From NCBI RefSeq assembly GCF_004919685.1, contig NZ_SMYZ01000100.1, forward strand, positions 1 through 52,558: DNA of 52,558 bases, read 5' to 3'. Positions 17,863 to 26,518 of the stretch are shown here, piece after piece. The stretch comes from Mesorhizobium norvegicum (lineage in GTDB: Bacteria > Pseudomonadota > Alphaproteobacteria > Rhizobiales > Rhizobiaceae). Positions within the stretch are counted from its first letter, which is position 1. Each line of letters begins with the position of its first letter. The notes beneath the pieces are model-generated. The model was not told where the DNA came from. It ran no database searches and saw only the letters and a list, made by a program, of their open reading frames with translations. The translations under genes and the position numbers were made by a program.

Positions 17863-18010
17863 GTGAAATCTCCGGTGTCGTTGACCGGAAATTATATGCC
17901 CGCACCGCTGCTTCCCACCCGATTCCTGCCAAGGTCGAAGGACCGACGACCGGCGGTCCCTCAACGGCTCTTAGGTAAGCCGGATAATGACAACCCTAGG
18001 TGCTCGCGAA

Positions 18011-18568
18011 CTAGCGGATGAAATCGTCGAAGCGGCGCAACGTCACCCGGCGATTCTGCCAATTCTCGTTCTGCGTCTGCACCAACAGGAACTCCTCACC
18101 GTAGCCAACGGTTTCCAGGGCATAGCCGGGCACACCGAATTCGCGCACCAGTGTGCGTTTGAGCGAAGCGGCGCGCTGTTCGGACAGGGCCTGGTTCGAC
18201 TGGAAAGAGCCGACGGCGTCGGTATGACCCTCGATCAGCACGCGGGCGCCCGGATCGCGGCGCAGAATGCGCCGCAGCGCATCGGCGATGTTTTCGATCT
18301 TGTCGTATTGCGAGTTGGAAATGGCCGCCGAACCGAAGGCGAAGTTGATCGACTGGATATCGATCGAGCGGGCCATACGACGCAGATCCGGGCGCCGCTT
18401 GAATTCGCGGATAGTGACGCGCTCGTTCGGCCGCAGCTTCACCCGGGGTGCCGCCTCGAGCTTCCGCTCGATCGTCGCGGCCGAAGGCGTTGTCGCCTGC
18501 GCGGCGGCAAGGCTCGGCATGGCAATGGCCGCGATCAGCGCGGCGGCAAATGTACGGCGGGTCAGCAT
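18011..18568 (-). CDS. OmpA-family protein (peptidoglycan-associated domain)
   Basis: A 185-residue exported protein: signal peptide MLTRRTFAAALIAAIAMPSLAAA, a short basic linker (VKLRPNERVTIREFKRRPDLRRM), and an OmpA C-terminal domain from about 75 (IDIQSINFAFGSAAIS through VLIEGHTDAVGSFQSNQALSEQRA and LETVGYGEEFLL) ending NRRVTLRR. The TDAxG and N..LS..RA residues that grip diaminopimelate in peptidoglycan are present. There is no beta-barrel, so it is probably a periplasmic peptidoglycan-binding protein. The start at 18568 is favoured by the signal peptide. Confidence 0.9.
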   Translation of the reverse strand: MLTRRTFAAALIAAIAMPSLAAAQATTPSAATIERKLEAAPRVKLRPNERVTIREFKRRPDLRRMARSIDIQSINFAFGSAAISNSQYDKIENIADALRRILRRDPGARVLIEGHTDAVGSFQSNQALSEQRAASLKRTLVREFGVPGYALETVGYGEEFLLVQTQNENWQNRRVTLRRFDDFIR

Positions 18569-18684
18569 GTCTTGTTTCCTTCGGCCTCGGCCGCATTGAT
18601 GGTGCGGGCAACATGCCAAAGGCAGCCTGAAGCGCCGATGAACGGCGAGTTCAGATTCCGGCTGGTGTCAGACTCCGGCTGATG

Positions 18685-19257
18685 TCACGGCCGCATGACG
18701 CTGGCCGAGCGCTCGGTGAACGGCAGCGGATGCACGATTTCCTTCTTCTGCGCCACCGGTGCAAAGCCGAGCTTCTGGTAGAGCGGCAGAGCGGCCGGAT
18801 GATCGAGCGTGCAGGTCTGCACTGTCACCCGCTTCGGCCCGTACGACCAGGCGGCGGCGATCGCAGAGCCCAGGAACCAGCGGCCGATGCCTTGCCCGGT
18901 GGCATGTTCCATCATGCCGAAATAGGCGAGTTCCACCTCTTCGGGCAGATGCGGCTTGAGATCGAAGAAGCCGGCCGGTGCGCCGTCGAGATAGAGTACC
19001 CTGATGTCGCGATCCTCGCGGTGGATGCCGGCAGAAAGCTCCTCATCATCCAGTCTCAGCACATTGACCCAGTGCCATTTGCGCCCCACCCGGTCCATCA
19101 GATAGCGGTAGAAATGCAGCGGAATATCCTTGGTCTTCAGCAGGGCGACCTGACGGTTATAGGGCACAGGCGGTGAATAGGCCGGCGGCACATGCATCTC
19201 GAGGAACGTCACCGTGACTTCAATGTCTTCCAGCGCGCCGTTTTCCATCGTCTTCAT
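18685..19257 (-). CDS. GNAT-family N-acetyltransferase
   Basis: A 190-residue acetyltransferase of the GNAT fold. The acetyl-CoA-binding motif A is seen around EVELAYFGMMEHATGQGIGRWFLGSAI (the Q-x-x-G-x-G/A pattern as TGQGIGR), and the substrate side contains IRVLYLDGAPAGFFDL, followed by VTVQTCTLDHPAALPLYQKLGF. The substrate is unknown. The start ATG at 19257 overlaps the stop of the sulfurtransferase gene (ATGA at 19254-19257), indicating translational coupling. Confidence 0.9.
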   Translation of the reverse strand: MKTMENGALEDIEVTVTFLEMHVPPAYSPPVPYNRQVALLKTKDIPLHFYRYLMDRVGRKWHWVNVLRLDDEELSAGIHREDRDIRVLYLDGAPAGFFDLKPHLPEEVELAYFGMMEHATGQGIGRWFLGSAIAAAWSYGPKRVTVQTCTLDHPAALPLYQKLGFAPVAQKKEIVHPLPFTERSASVMRP

Positions 19258-20105
19258 TCCTTGCCGGTCACGACAGGCGTGTCGGAAAGCCCACCCCACT
19301 CCGTCCATGAGCCGTCGTAAAGCCTGTTGTTCGTATGGCCAAGTGTTTCCAGCGCCAGCGTCACCGCCGCGGCTGTAATGCCGGAACCACATGAGGTGAC
19401 GACGGGTTTCGACAGATCGATGCCGGCCTCCTCGATCACCTTGCGCAAGCGGTCCTTCGACAACAGCTCGCCATTCTCCGACAGCACCGAATAGGGCAAA
19501 TTGCGCGCGCCAGGCATATGGCCGGAGCGGATCCCCGCGCGCGGTTCAGGCTCGGTGCCGGTGAAGCGGCCCGGCCCACGGGCGTCGGCGATCTGACTTG
19601 CTTTGGTGTCAACGATCCGGCGCATGTCAGCGAGGCTGGCGACACGATCTGCGTCAAAATCGGCATGAAACACGCTTGGCGCGATCTTTGTCCGTTCGGC
19701 CGTTACCGGCCGTCCGGCGGCTTTCCAGCCATCGAAGCCGCCATCCAGAATATAGGTCTGGAAGACGCCCATCACCCGGAACATCCACCATGCCCGGGGT
19801 GCGGAGAAGAAACCCGGACCGTCATAGACGACGATGGTGTCATCGGCCGAGACGCCCATGGCGCCCACATACTGGGCGAAATGCTGCGGCGACGGCAACG
19901 TATGCGGCAGGGACGAATCCGGGTCAGAAACCGCATCCTGATCCAGGAACCGCGCTCCCGGAATGTGCGCCGCCTCGTATTCGCCGCGCGCATCGCGCTT
20001 TTGCGCCGGGAGATACCAGGACGCGTCGACAATCGTCAGGCCCGGCTCGCCGAGACGCTGCTGCAGCCAGTCTGCGTCGACGGTGAAAGGACTGTCTTGG
20101 GCCAT
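19254..20105 (-). CDS. sseA: 3-mercaptopyruvate sulfurtransferase
   Basis: Moves sulfur from 3-mercaptopyruvate to thiophilic acceptors. The 283 residues comprise two rhodanese domains: the inactive N-terminal one (ASWYLPAQKRDARGEYEAAHIPGARFLDQD) and the catalytic C-terminal one with Cys239 in TSCGSGITA, the loop pattern that distinguishes mercaptopyruvate sulfurtransferases from thiosulfate ones. AGGAGAACAAGAATG marks the start. It is coupled to the GNAT gene downstream. No gene is visible in the 232 bases upstream. Confidence 0.93.
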   Translation of the reverse strand: MAQDSPFTVDADWLQQRLGEPGLTIVDASWYLPAQKRDARGEYEAAHIPGARFLDQDAVSDPDSSLPHTLPSPQHFAQYVGAMGVSADDTIVVYDGPGFFSAPRAWWMFRVMGVFQTYILDGGFDGWKAAGRPVTAERTKIAPSVFHADFDADRVASLADMRRIVDTKASQIADARGPGRFTGTEPEPRAGIRSGHMPGARNLPYSVLSENGELLSKDRLRKVIEEAGIDLSKPVVTSCGSGITAAAVTLALETLGHTNNRLYDGSWTEWGGLSDTPVVTGKE

Positions 20106-20337
20106 TCTTGTTCTCCTGCTTCGTCTTTAGCCAACATTGAGCCTGCCTTCTTGGCCGACCACGATCCTTGGCTGACCTTCGGTTCGACATCATGTCTGGC
20201 CCGACAATCTGGATGTGTTGCGAGCGCACGACATGGTCTGCCGTGGCAGTGCGTTGATTCCGATTGTTTTCGTGTTTCGTGGCGAGTACGGAGTGATGGT
20301 TATGATCTGGGGTGGGCGGGGTCAATAAAATCTCGAC

Positions 20338-20769
20338 ATGAGCAATCTGCTGTTTTCCCGTGTTCCCAGCAATCCGGTTTCGCTCGGGCTTGTCTGCAAT
20401 TTTATTGCGCACTATCCGCCTTTTGACGGTTACGAGTTCGGCTTGATGGTGAAGACGCTGCGCTATCAACTGGACCAGCAGACACACATGATCGGCTCGA
20501 TTGACGACGCCATCGTCGCTTATGTCGGCTGGATCCAGACCAGCCGCGAGATCGCCGAGGCCTGGGCGACGAATGGCGGACCACTCAATCCCTTTCCCGG
20601 CGGCGACGCCACCGCGGTGACGGTGCTGGCGACGCGGTCCTCGTCCCATATCCTGCCGCTGATCAAGAAGGCCAAGCTCGTCAACCTCGACAAGTCGGTA
20701 TTCTGGAAACGCGACTTCATCGACAACCGCGGCTCGGTCAAGCGTGCCGTCCGCAAGCGCGACGTCTGA
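20338..20769 (+). CDS. Unrecognised 143-residue protein, possibly HlyC-like acyltransferase fold
   Basis: I do not recognise this with confidence. The stretch MIGSIDDAIVAYVGWIQTSR followed by TAVTVLATRSSSHILPLIKK and VFWKRDFIDNRGSVKRA recalls the layout of HlyC-type toxin-activating lysine acyltransferases (VAYCSW..., then a short loop and RKxFPDE...R), and a His (FIAHYPPF) lies where HlyC has its catalytic His. The resemblance is weak and the protein is shorter than HlyC (about 170). Its stop overlaps the start of the hydrolase gene (TGATG at 20767-20771), so the two are co-translated. No RTX toxin is visible nearby. Confidence 0.72.
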   Translation: MSNLLFSRVPSNPVSLGLVCNFIAHYPPFDGYEFGLMVKTLRYQLDQQTHMIGSIDDAIVAYVGWIQTSREIAEAWATNGGPLNPFPGGDATAVTVLATRSSSHILPLIKKAKLVNLDKSVFWKRDFIDNRGSVKRAVRKRDV

Positions 20770-21635
20770 TGGATTCGGCTGACTCCGCCGAGGCGCTGAC
20801 GCAGGAAATCCTCATCCGGCTGGATGATCGCTACGCCGCAATGTTCGTGCGCATCTGGCGGCCGGCCGGCACGCCGCGGGCGACTGTCTTCTGCCTGCAC
20901 GGTTTCACCGGCAATGGTGCCGACTTTGACTACCTCGCAACATTCCTGTGCCGCAATGGCTTCCTGGTGATCTGCCCAGACCTGTTGGGGCGCGGGCGCA
21001 GCGCCTATCTGGGTTCAGGATATGACATCAACGTCTATTCCAAATGCCTGCGTGCGCTTGGCGAGTTCGCCGGGACGGAGAACCACTTCATCGGCACTTC
21101 GTGGGGTGGCACGATCTTGCTGTTGTTTCTGCATATGACCCGCTCCAAGGCTACGAAAATCGTTCTCAACGACGTGCCAATGCTCGGCGGACCTGAGGTC
21201 GACGCTATGAGAAGCGAGGTCATGAAGGAAAGTGCGCTCAAGTTCGAGACCCGCGCAGCGGCGAAGGAGTATCTGAGCGCTTCCAGAGCCGTCATGGGCT
21301 CGGTCGAGGAAACGGTGTTCAACCGCTATGTCGAAAACAGGATCGCCACCGGCCCGGAAGGCTTCCGACTTGCCTATGACCCGGCCACGACCGGGAATTT
21401 CGGCGCCATGGCCGGACGCGACTACGATCTGTTCCCAATCGCTGCCAAGATCGACGCCCGCATCCTCATGATGTACGGGCGTGGCAGCGAAGTCATCGAC
21501 CGGCAGGCCATCGACCGCACGCGAAAGGCACGGCCCGATCTGTGGCTTGCCGACAATATCGATGCGGGCGATCCGCCGTCGCTGATGACACTGGACCAGG
21601 CTCTGCTCATCCTGGGTTTCCTGTCTGCCGTCTGA
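20769..21635 (+). CDS. Alpha/beta hydrolase-fold protein with altered catalytic His
   Basis: A 288-residue alpha/beta hydrolase: oxyanion-side motif VFCLHGFTGNGADFDYL, DLLGRGRS, and a nucleophile elbow GTSWGG with Ser111. In such proteins the catalytic His comes near the C-terminus in a context like GHxPSLM; here that place reads AGDPPSLM, with Asp268 encoded by GAT at 21570-21572 where CAT would give His. The enzyme may therefore be inactive, use another base or act as a binding protein. It is in tight overlap with the preceding gene and 35 bases before the sulfotransferase gene. Confidence 0.88.
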   Translation: MDSADSAEALTQEILIRLDDRYAAMFVRIWRPAGTPRATVFCLHGFTGNGADFDYLATFLCRNGFLVICPDLLGRGRSAYLGSGYDINVYSKCLRALGEFAGTENHFIGTSWGGTILLLFLHMTRSKATKIVLNDVPMLGGPEVDAMRSEVMKESALKFETRAAAKEYLSASRAVMGSVEETVFNRYVENRIATGPEGFRLAYDPATTGNFGAMAGRDYDLFPIAAKIDARILMMYGRGSEVIDRQAIDRTRKARPDLWLADNIDAGDPPSLMTLDQALLILGFLSAV

Positions 21636-21670
21636 AACTGGATTTGTCGTGGCGGGGTTGGTTTCGGAAA

Positions 21671-22459
21671 ATGCATTTCGACGATTTGTACAGTGACTAT
21701 ATAGCCGCGACTTATGATCGCCAAAGCTCGGTCGAAAATCCCGCCAAGATCCTGGTTTGCACGACTCCGCGAACCGCCGGGCATTCCTATTGCCAGGTCT
21801 TGCAGCAGTTCGGCCTGGGAATACCCACCGAGTATTTTCAATGGCAATATGCCTTGCCGTTGATGAGACGATGGTCGGTCGACGACGCCATGGACCTCGA
21901 AAAGCTCGATGAGCAGGCGCCGGCCTACGGTCGGCATCTCCTGAAGAAACGGGCTGAAAACGGCGTATTCAGCGCTAAGATCTTTTTTGAAAACCTGCCA
22001 TTCGCGCGCAGTTCGATCGGCGATGACGACGGCAACTCGTTCTACGTTTTCCTCTCCAGGAGAAACAAGATAGAGCAGACCATAAGCCTGCTCTCGATGC
22101 TCCATACGGGCCAGCCGTTCGACAGTCAGGAGACACTGCCTGGGATTCCCACGGTGACAATTTTGAACGAGAGGGTTGTCCGAGATACTGCGCAGTACAT
22201 TTTCGACAGCGAGATCCGGTGGAAAAATTACCTGAACACCATTGATCGCCACAGAGTGGCTCACGTTTGCTACGAAGACTTTATCGCGAACCAGCAGGAA
22301 AACGCATCCGTCACAATGAGCGATTGGTTCCCGGACTTCGAACTGAAGTCAAAGGCCATATCGACAAGCAAGCGCTATGCGCATGATGTCGAGTTCAAGA
22401 CCATGATCGGAAGGCAATTCGGGGACTATCTCAGGCGGTTTTGGCGGGAACATGCCTGA
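21671..22459 (+). CDS. Stf0-type sulfotransferase
   Basis: A 262-residue protein resembling Stf0 sulfotransferases, which use 3'-phosphoadenosine-5'-phosphosulfate to sulfate trehalose or other glycosides. The phosphosulfate-binding loop is seen as LVCTTPRTAGHSYCQVLQQFG, the segment GIPTEYFQW, then VFSAKIFFENLP and YVFLSRRNKIEQTISL (the LxRxNKxxQAxSL pattern of the family), and a late VCYEDFIANQ. The start ATG 21671 gives a family-like N-terminus. It is the last of three collinear genes and converges on the P450 gene with nine bases between stops. Confidence 0.86.
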   Translation: MHFDDLYSDYIAATYDRQSSVENPAKILVCTTPRTAGHSYCQVLQQFGLGIPTEYFQWQYALPLMRRWSVDDAMDLEKLDEQAPAYGRHLLKKRAENGVFSAKIFFENLPFARSSIGDDDGNSFYVFLSRRNKIEQTISLLSMLHTGQPFDSQETLPGIPTVTILNERVVRDTAQYIFDSEIRWKNYLNTIDRHRVAHVCYEDFIANQQENASVTMSDWFPDFELKSKAISTSKRYAHDVEFKTMIGRQFGDYLRRFWREHA

Positions 22460-22468
22460 CCTTGCGCT

Positions 22469-23671
22469 TCATCGACGCGCAACACCGACCGATGACCCCT
22501 CCGCCGGGCGTAATGCTAGCGCGTAGTCGAACCGGATCACATCGTCGGCCCGACTGAAAGCGAACTGGCGTACGATAGCTAGAACCGCCTCCTTGACTTC
22601 AAGCCGGCCAAGACGCGCGCCACCGCACATACGCGGCCCGGTGAGGAACGGAATGAAGGCCCGTCGGTCGAAGCTGTTCTCGATGAATTCCTTCCTGCTC
22701 GCGTCGAACGTGCGCGGGTTTTCCCAGAAGGCCGGATGCTGGTGCACACCGATGATCGATACCATGATCAGCTGCCCGGCGCGCAGGTCCCGGCCATCGA
22801 GAACCGTATCGGCGCCGACTTCGCGGGTCAGAAACGGTATCGGGGGGAAATAACGCATCGTCTCGTTAATGATGCAATCGGTATACGGCGTGTCCACCTC
22901 GCCCGAGATGACCTCGGCATGGATGCGCTCCTGCACCTGCTGATTGGCTCCCATCCGATCGATCACCCAAAGTGCCGTCGTCACCGTTGTCTCGACGCCG
23001 GCGAAGAAGTTCATGACGAACTCCTCGACCGGCGAAAAGCCTTCAACGTCGCGGGCCTCGCTTCTGAAGCGGTCCATCTCGGCGGCCGCCCGGGGATCCG
23101 CCATCAGTTGCGATCCGAAATCGGCGATAACCGCACGGGCGTCCTTGATGGCATTTGCACGTTCGGCGGTCGTCGGCGACACCCAGGAATAAAATTGGAG
23201 ACGCCTCAGCACGTCGCGCACCCTATCGAGCAGCAAGAGTGTCGCCGCTATATCGGGCACAAGGCCGAAAGCCCGGTAGAATATCGTCATTGATGCGGCG
23301 AACAAGGCTTGCTGAATCGCGGGCAGCGTCGCCTCGCTCCCGGAAAGACTGGCGGCATAGATTTCCGCCACGGGATGCTGCTGCGCCGGCTTGGCGGCTG
23401 CCAGGTAAATATCCTGGGTGATGCCGCGCCGGACAGACCAGTCCTCATCGTTGGTGTTGAAGCGGCTGAACCCGAGCGCCGAGATCAGAGAGAAGTTCTT
23501 TCGGAAGAGCTCCGGCGCCTTGACGATGACATCGACGGCCTCGGGATTGTCGAAGACAGTCAGATTGCCGAGGTCGCGGGCCTTGCCATTCGGCCCCACC
23601 TGCCCGCTTTGGGCAAAAAGCGCGTAGACGAGGTTGTTGAGAACGCTTTCGATTTGCGTCTGATTGTCCAT
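22469..23671 (-). CDS. Cytochrome P450
   Basis: A 400-residue soluble bacterial P450. The haem-binding loop FLTGPRMCGG fits F-x-x-G-x-R-x-C-x-G with Cys349; the I-helix oxygen-activation motif AGVETT is at 224-229; the ExxR pair is in NETMR (270-273); DWSVRRG at about 77-83 is the C-helix W-x-x-x-R region. The ATG at 23671 follows GGGG at fair spacing. No ferredoxin or reductase gene is adjacent, so redox partners must come from elsewhere. The substrate is unknown; the neighbouring sulfotransferase and hydrolases suggest tailoring of a small molecule, which is inference. Confidence 0.95.
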   Translation of the reverse strand: MDNQTQIESVLNNLVYALFAQSGQVGPNGKARDLGNLTVFDNPEAVDVIVKAPELFRKNFSLISALGFSRFNTNDEDWSVRRGITQDIYLAAAKPAQQHPVAEIYAASLSGSEATLPAIQQALFAASMTIFYRAFGLVPDIAATLLLLDRVRDVLRRLQFYSWVSPTTAERANAIKDARAVIADFGSQLMADPRAAAEMDRFRSEARDVEGFSPVEEFVMNFFAGVETTVTTALWVIDRMGANQQVQERIHAEVISGEVDTPYTDCIINETMRYFPPIPFLTREVGADTVLDGRDLRAGQLIMVSIIGVHQHPAFWENPRTFDASRKEFIENSFDRRAFIPFLTGPRMCGGARLGRLEVKEAVLAIVRQFAFSRADDVIRFDYALALRPAEGSSVGVARR

Positions 23672-23891
23672 CAATGCCCCCAAGCAGCCATGAATGCCGC
23701 AGGCATTGCGCTGACGTCTCGACCAGAAAACCCAGCGCTATCATATTTGATTCGCAGGGATAAAAAGCCCTCTGTGGCAAACGCGTAACACTGCCCGAAC
23801 AAATTATTGCAACAGCTATGACGCCAGATGCCGCTGCGTTAGTGTGCGAGTGGGCTAATGCGAATTTATTTTGATTCCAGGCGGGGAAAAA

Positions 23892-24809
23892 ATGCGTGCT
23901 CATGTTTCAGGCAAACTTCTTGCCACGGTTGCGGCGTCCGCCGCTTCGGTGACGTCGATCGGCGTGGTTGCTGCCCATGCGGCTGATGCACAGGTAACCG
24001 ATCCGGCCGTGGTCGATTCCCGCATCAAGATCGCGTTTGAAGGCGCGGTCTATCAGTCTAATGTCGACAAGGTTGGCGATACCAGCGACAAGCTGGGCAG
24101 CGGCAACGACTTTGGCGATCTTTATGGGTCGGTCGCGCTGACCAAACAGATTTCTCCGGATGTCGACTGGCGCCTCGCCGGCGCTTTTCACGCTGGACAG
24201 GATAATGACTTCAATCTGGACGAGACGGTACCTGGTGGTGTCATCGGTCTATCGTTCGGCAACAGCTACAATTTTCAGACGCTGGATTTTGATATCGGCA
24301 AGCACGTCCAGGTGCAGAGCGCCGACATCCGCTTCTTCGGCGGCGTGCGCTTGCTGCACTCCAAGGAAGAACTGAATTTCAACGTGTCCGCAACGCCGGA
24401 TGATCCAGCCGACAAGGGCGGCAATGCCGACAAGCTCGGCTCATCGGAATTCTACGGCATTGGCCCGCGCCTCGGCGCCGAAGTCTATTATCCGCTCAGC
24501 TCGACATGGGGGCTCACCGGAGCGGTTTCCGGCTCGGCGATGTGGGGCCGTCGAACGGATAAGATTAGCTTGCATGTGCATGAGACCGGCCCTACGGCCG
24601 ATCCAGATGTCAATGTCAGCGAAAGCCGGCACTCCAGCGAGGTTGTGACGAATGTCGACCTTTCCGGCGGCGTGACCTTCAAGCCGTGGGAGAACACCAC
24701 CTTCACCGCTGGCTATCGGGTCGAGCAGTGGCACAATCTTCTTCTTCTCTCCGACAAGAGCACCCAGACGTTCCACGGGCCGTTCCTGCGCCTCGAAGTC
24801 AAGATGTAG
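23892..24809 (+). CDS. Outer-membrane beta-barrel (porin-like) protein
   Basis: A 305-residue exported protein with a signal peptide (LLATVAASAASVTSIGVVAAHA, cleavage after AHA near 30). The mature part is a succession of amphipathic strands and Gly/Asn/Asp-rich turns (LYGSVALTKQ, WRLAGAFHAG, ADIRFFGGVRLLHSKEE, IGPRLGAEVYYPLSSTWGLTGAVSG, TFTAGYRVEQWHN) with an ending FLRLEVKM. The pattern fits the Lpg1974/MOMP-like pore family that I recall. It does not end in Phe, which is slightly atypical for BAM recognition. It is divergent from the P450 across a 220-base gap with no recognised features. Confidence 0.75.
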   Translation: MRAHVSGKLLATVAASAASVTSIGVVAAHAADAQVTDPAVVDSRIKIAFEGAVYQSNVDKVGDTSDKLGSGNDFGDLYGSVALTKQISPDVDWRLAGAFHAGQDNDFNLDETVPGGVIGLSFGNSYNFQTLDFDIGKHVQVQSADIRFFGGVRLLHSKEELNFNVSATPDDPADKGGNADKLGSSEFYGIGPRLGAEVYYPLSSTWGLTGAVSGSAMWGRRTDKISLHVHETGPTADPDVNVSESRHSSEVVTNVDLSGGVTFKPWENTTFTAGYRVEQWHNLLLLSDKSTQTFHGPFLRLEVKM

Positions 24810-24854
24810 CCCAGCGGTTCGGGCTATCGAGCTCGGACTGCAGCGTCGAATGGA

Positions 24855-25718
24855 TTGCAATTGACTGAACTGGACGTGGCGTTTGAATCCAAGGTTGCGG
24901 TAAACGGCAACGTCAAACTGCACTACACGGCGGCGGGCTCTGGCCCGCCGATTGTGTTTCTGCACGGCTTTCCGGATCACGGGATGGGCTGGCGACGACA
25001 GCTGCAGGCGCTTTGCGGGCGTTATCGCGTGATCGCGCCGGACCTGCGGGGCTTCGGACAAAGCGATGCGCCGCAGGGATACGGCAACTATGTGCTGACA
25101 AACCTGGTCAACGACGTGCTGGCCGTCCTCGCAGCCGAAAAGCTGACCCAGGCCGCGATTGTCGGCCACGACTGGGGCGCCATTATCGCCTGGTGGCTGG
25201 CCATACGCGTGCCGCAGGTCGTGCGCCATCTCGTTTTGTTGTCTACGCCGCACCCGCGCAATCATCTGCGCGCTATCGCTGATCCGGCCAATGCCGAGAT
25301 CACCGGATACATACGTCGCTTCCAGGTGCCGGGCGCGGCCCAGATGCTGGACATCGACGAACTCGCCGCCTGGGTCGCCGATCCGCAGGACAGGCAGGCC
25401 TTGGTTGACTCGCTCAGGCGATCCGATCCGGAGGCGATGCTTGGCTACTACAGGGCCAACATACCGCTTGGCAAAGTGGCCGATATCGGACAACTGCCTC
25501 TCGTCAAGGCACCGACCCTCGTGCTGTTCGGCACCGACGATCCCTATGTTCCGGCCAACGCTTTCGATGGCACATTCCGCGAGGTCGACAACGTGACCGC
25601 ACTGGTGGCGCTGCCAGGCGCCGGTCACTTCATTCACCACCAGGCAGCCAAGTTTGTTACCGAACAGATCGAGGCATGGGTGGAGCGACCGCCTTCCAGC
25701 TTCCGCCACTTTGCATAG
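24855..25718 (+). CDS. Alpha/beta hydrolase, epoxide-hydrolase / dehalogenase type
   Basis: A 287-residue hydrolase whose nucleophile is Asp106 in the motif GHDWGA, as in soluble epoxide hydrolases and haloacetate dehalogenases. The other family signs are HGFPDHGMGWRRQ (oxyanion), DLRGFGQSDAP, the acid in LFGTDDPYVP and the catalytic His in LPGAGHFIHHQ. The start is a TTG at 24855 (no ATG gives a full domain). The gene follows the porin gene by 45 bases and could be co-transcribed. Substrate unknown; a role together with the nearby P450 is possible. Confidence 0.88.
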   Translation: MQLTELDVAFESKVAVNGNVKLHYTAAGSGPPIVFLHGFPDHGMGWRRQLQALCGRYRVIAPDLRGFGQSDAPQGYGNYVLTNLVNDVLAVLAAEKLTQAAIVGHDWGAIIAWWLAIRVPQVVRHLVLLSTPHPRNHLRAIADPANAEITGYIRRFQVPGAAQMLDIDELAAWVADPQDRQALVDSLRRSDPEAMLGYYRANIPLGKVADIGQLPLVKAPTLVLFGTDDPYVPANAFDGTFREVDNVTALVALPGAGHFIHHQAAKFVTEQIEAWVERPPSSFRHFA

Positions 25719-25774
25719 ACGAGGTGTCTCGCGACCGGTTGAGAGAGCACGCAAGAGGTCGGTCGCAACGTGCC

Positions 25775-26518
25775 TTAGTTTGCCGGCATCGGGCCGAAGC
25801 GGATGCGGAAGCGCCTGTTTTCGCGGCCTTTCTTCTCGATCTTGCCGATGTGGATTTCGCCGACTTCGCCGGTGCTTTTGACATGAGTGCCGCCGCAGGG
25901 CTGGCTGTCCACCGAAGCGTTGTCGCCGATGCAGACCAGGCGGATCTTGCCGGTGCCGACAGGTGGCCGCACATTCTTGGATTTGACCAAGCTGGGGTTG
26001 GCGGCCAGTTCCTCATCGCTGATCAATCTGGTGAAGATCGGGTGATCGGCCCGCACCAGGTCCATCAGGCCGGCGGTGACGTCCTCCTTGGTGAAGCCGG
26101 CATCGGGAGCATCGAAATCGACACGGCTGTCATCCTCGGAGACCGCGGCACCCGTGATTGGAAACGGACAGACGACGGTGAGCAGATGGCAGGCAGCATG
26201 CATGCGCATCAAGAGATGCCGCCGCTCCCAGTCGACCGCCAGCCTCACCTTCTCGCCGACCTGTGGCACGGCCTGCTCCGGCGCCGGCACATGGATGATC
26301 TCGTCCTTGATCTCGCCGGTAATGGTGGCGGCAACGGCGATGCGGCTGCCGTCGCCACGCTCGAAATAACCGGTGTCGCCCGGCTGACCACCTGACGTGG
26401 CGTAGAAGATCGTCCGGTCGAGGATGATGCCGCCGCGATCGTTGACGGCCACGACCGTTGCCTCAGCCGTCTTCAGATAAGCATCGTCGCGAAACAGCGC
26501 TTCGGTCTTGTGCGCCAT
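25775..26518 (-). CDS. Alanyl-tRNA editing protein AlaX
   Basis: A free-standing homologue of the AlaRS editing domain that removes serine or glycine wrongly attached to alanine tRNA. The 247 residues include an editing domain start (AEATVVAVNDRGGIILDRTIFYATSGGQPGDTG) and the four zinc ligands expected: HAACH (H-x-x-x-H) and QPCGGTH (C-x-x-x-H). The length and a C-terminal stretch beyond the zinc site suggest the AlaX-M group. Its start overlaps the stop of the cysteine synthase gene upstream (TGATG around 26516-26520), so they are coupled. Confidence 0.93.
   Translation of the reverse strand: MAHKTEALFRDDAYLKTAEATVVAVNDRGGIILDRTIFYATSGGQPGDTGYFERGDGSRIAVAATITGEIKDEIIHVPAPEQAVPQVGEKVRLAVDWERRHLLMRMHAACHLLTVVCPFPITGAAVSEDDSRVDFDAPDAGFTKEDVTAGLMDLVRADHPIFTRLISDEELAANPSLVKSKNVRPPVGTGKIRLVCIGDNASVDSQPCGGTHVKSTGEVGEIHIGKIEKKGRENRRFRIRFGPMPAN

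Noticed and set aside
24441..25754. 437-residue minus-strand frame opposite the porin and hydrolase genes
   Set aside because: It is a shadow of the hydrolase gene in high-GC sequence; composition is Arg/His-rich with no domain.
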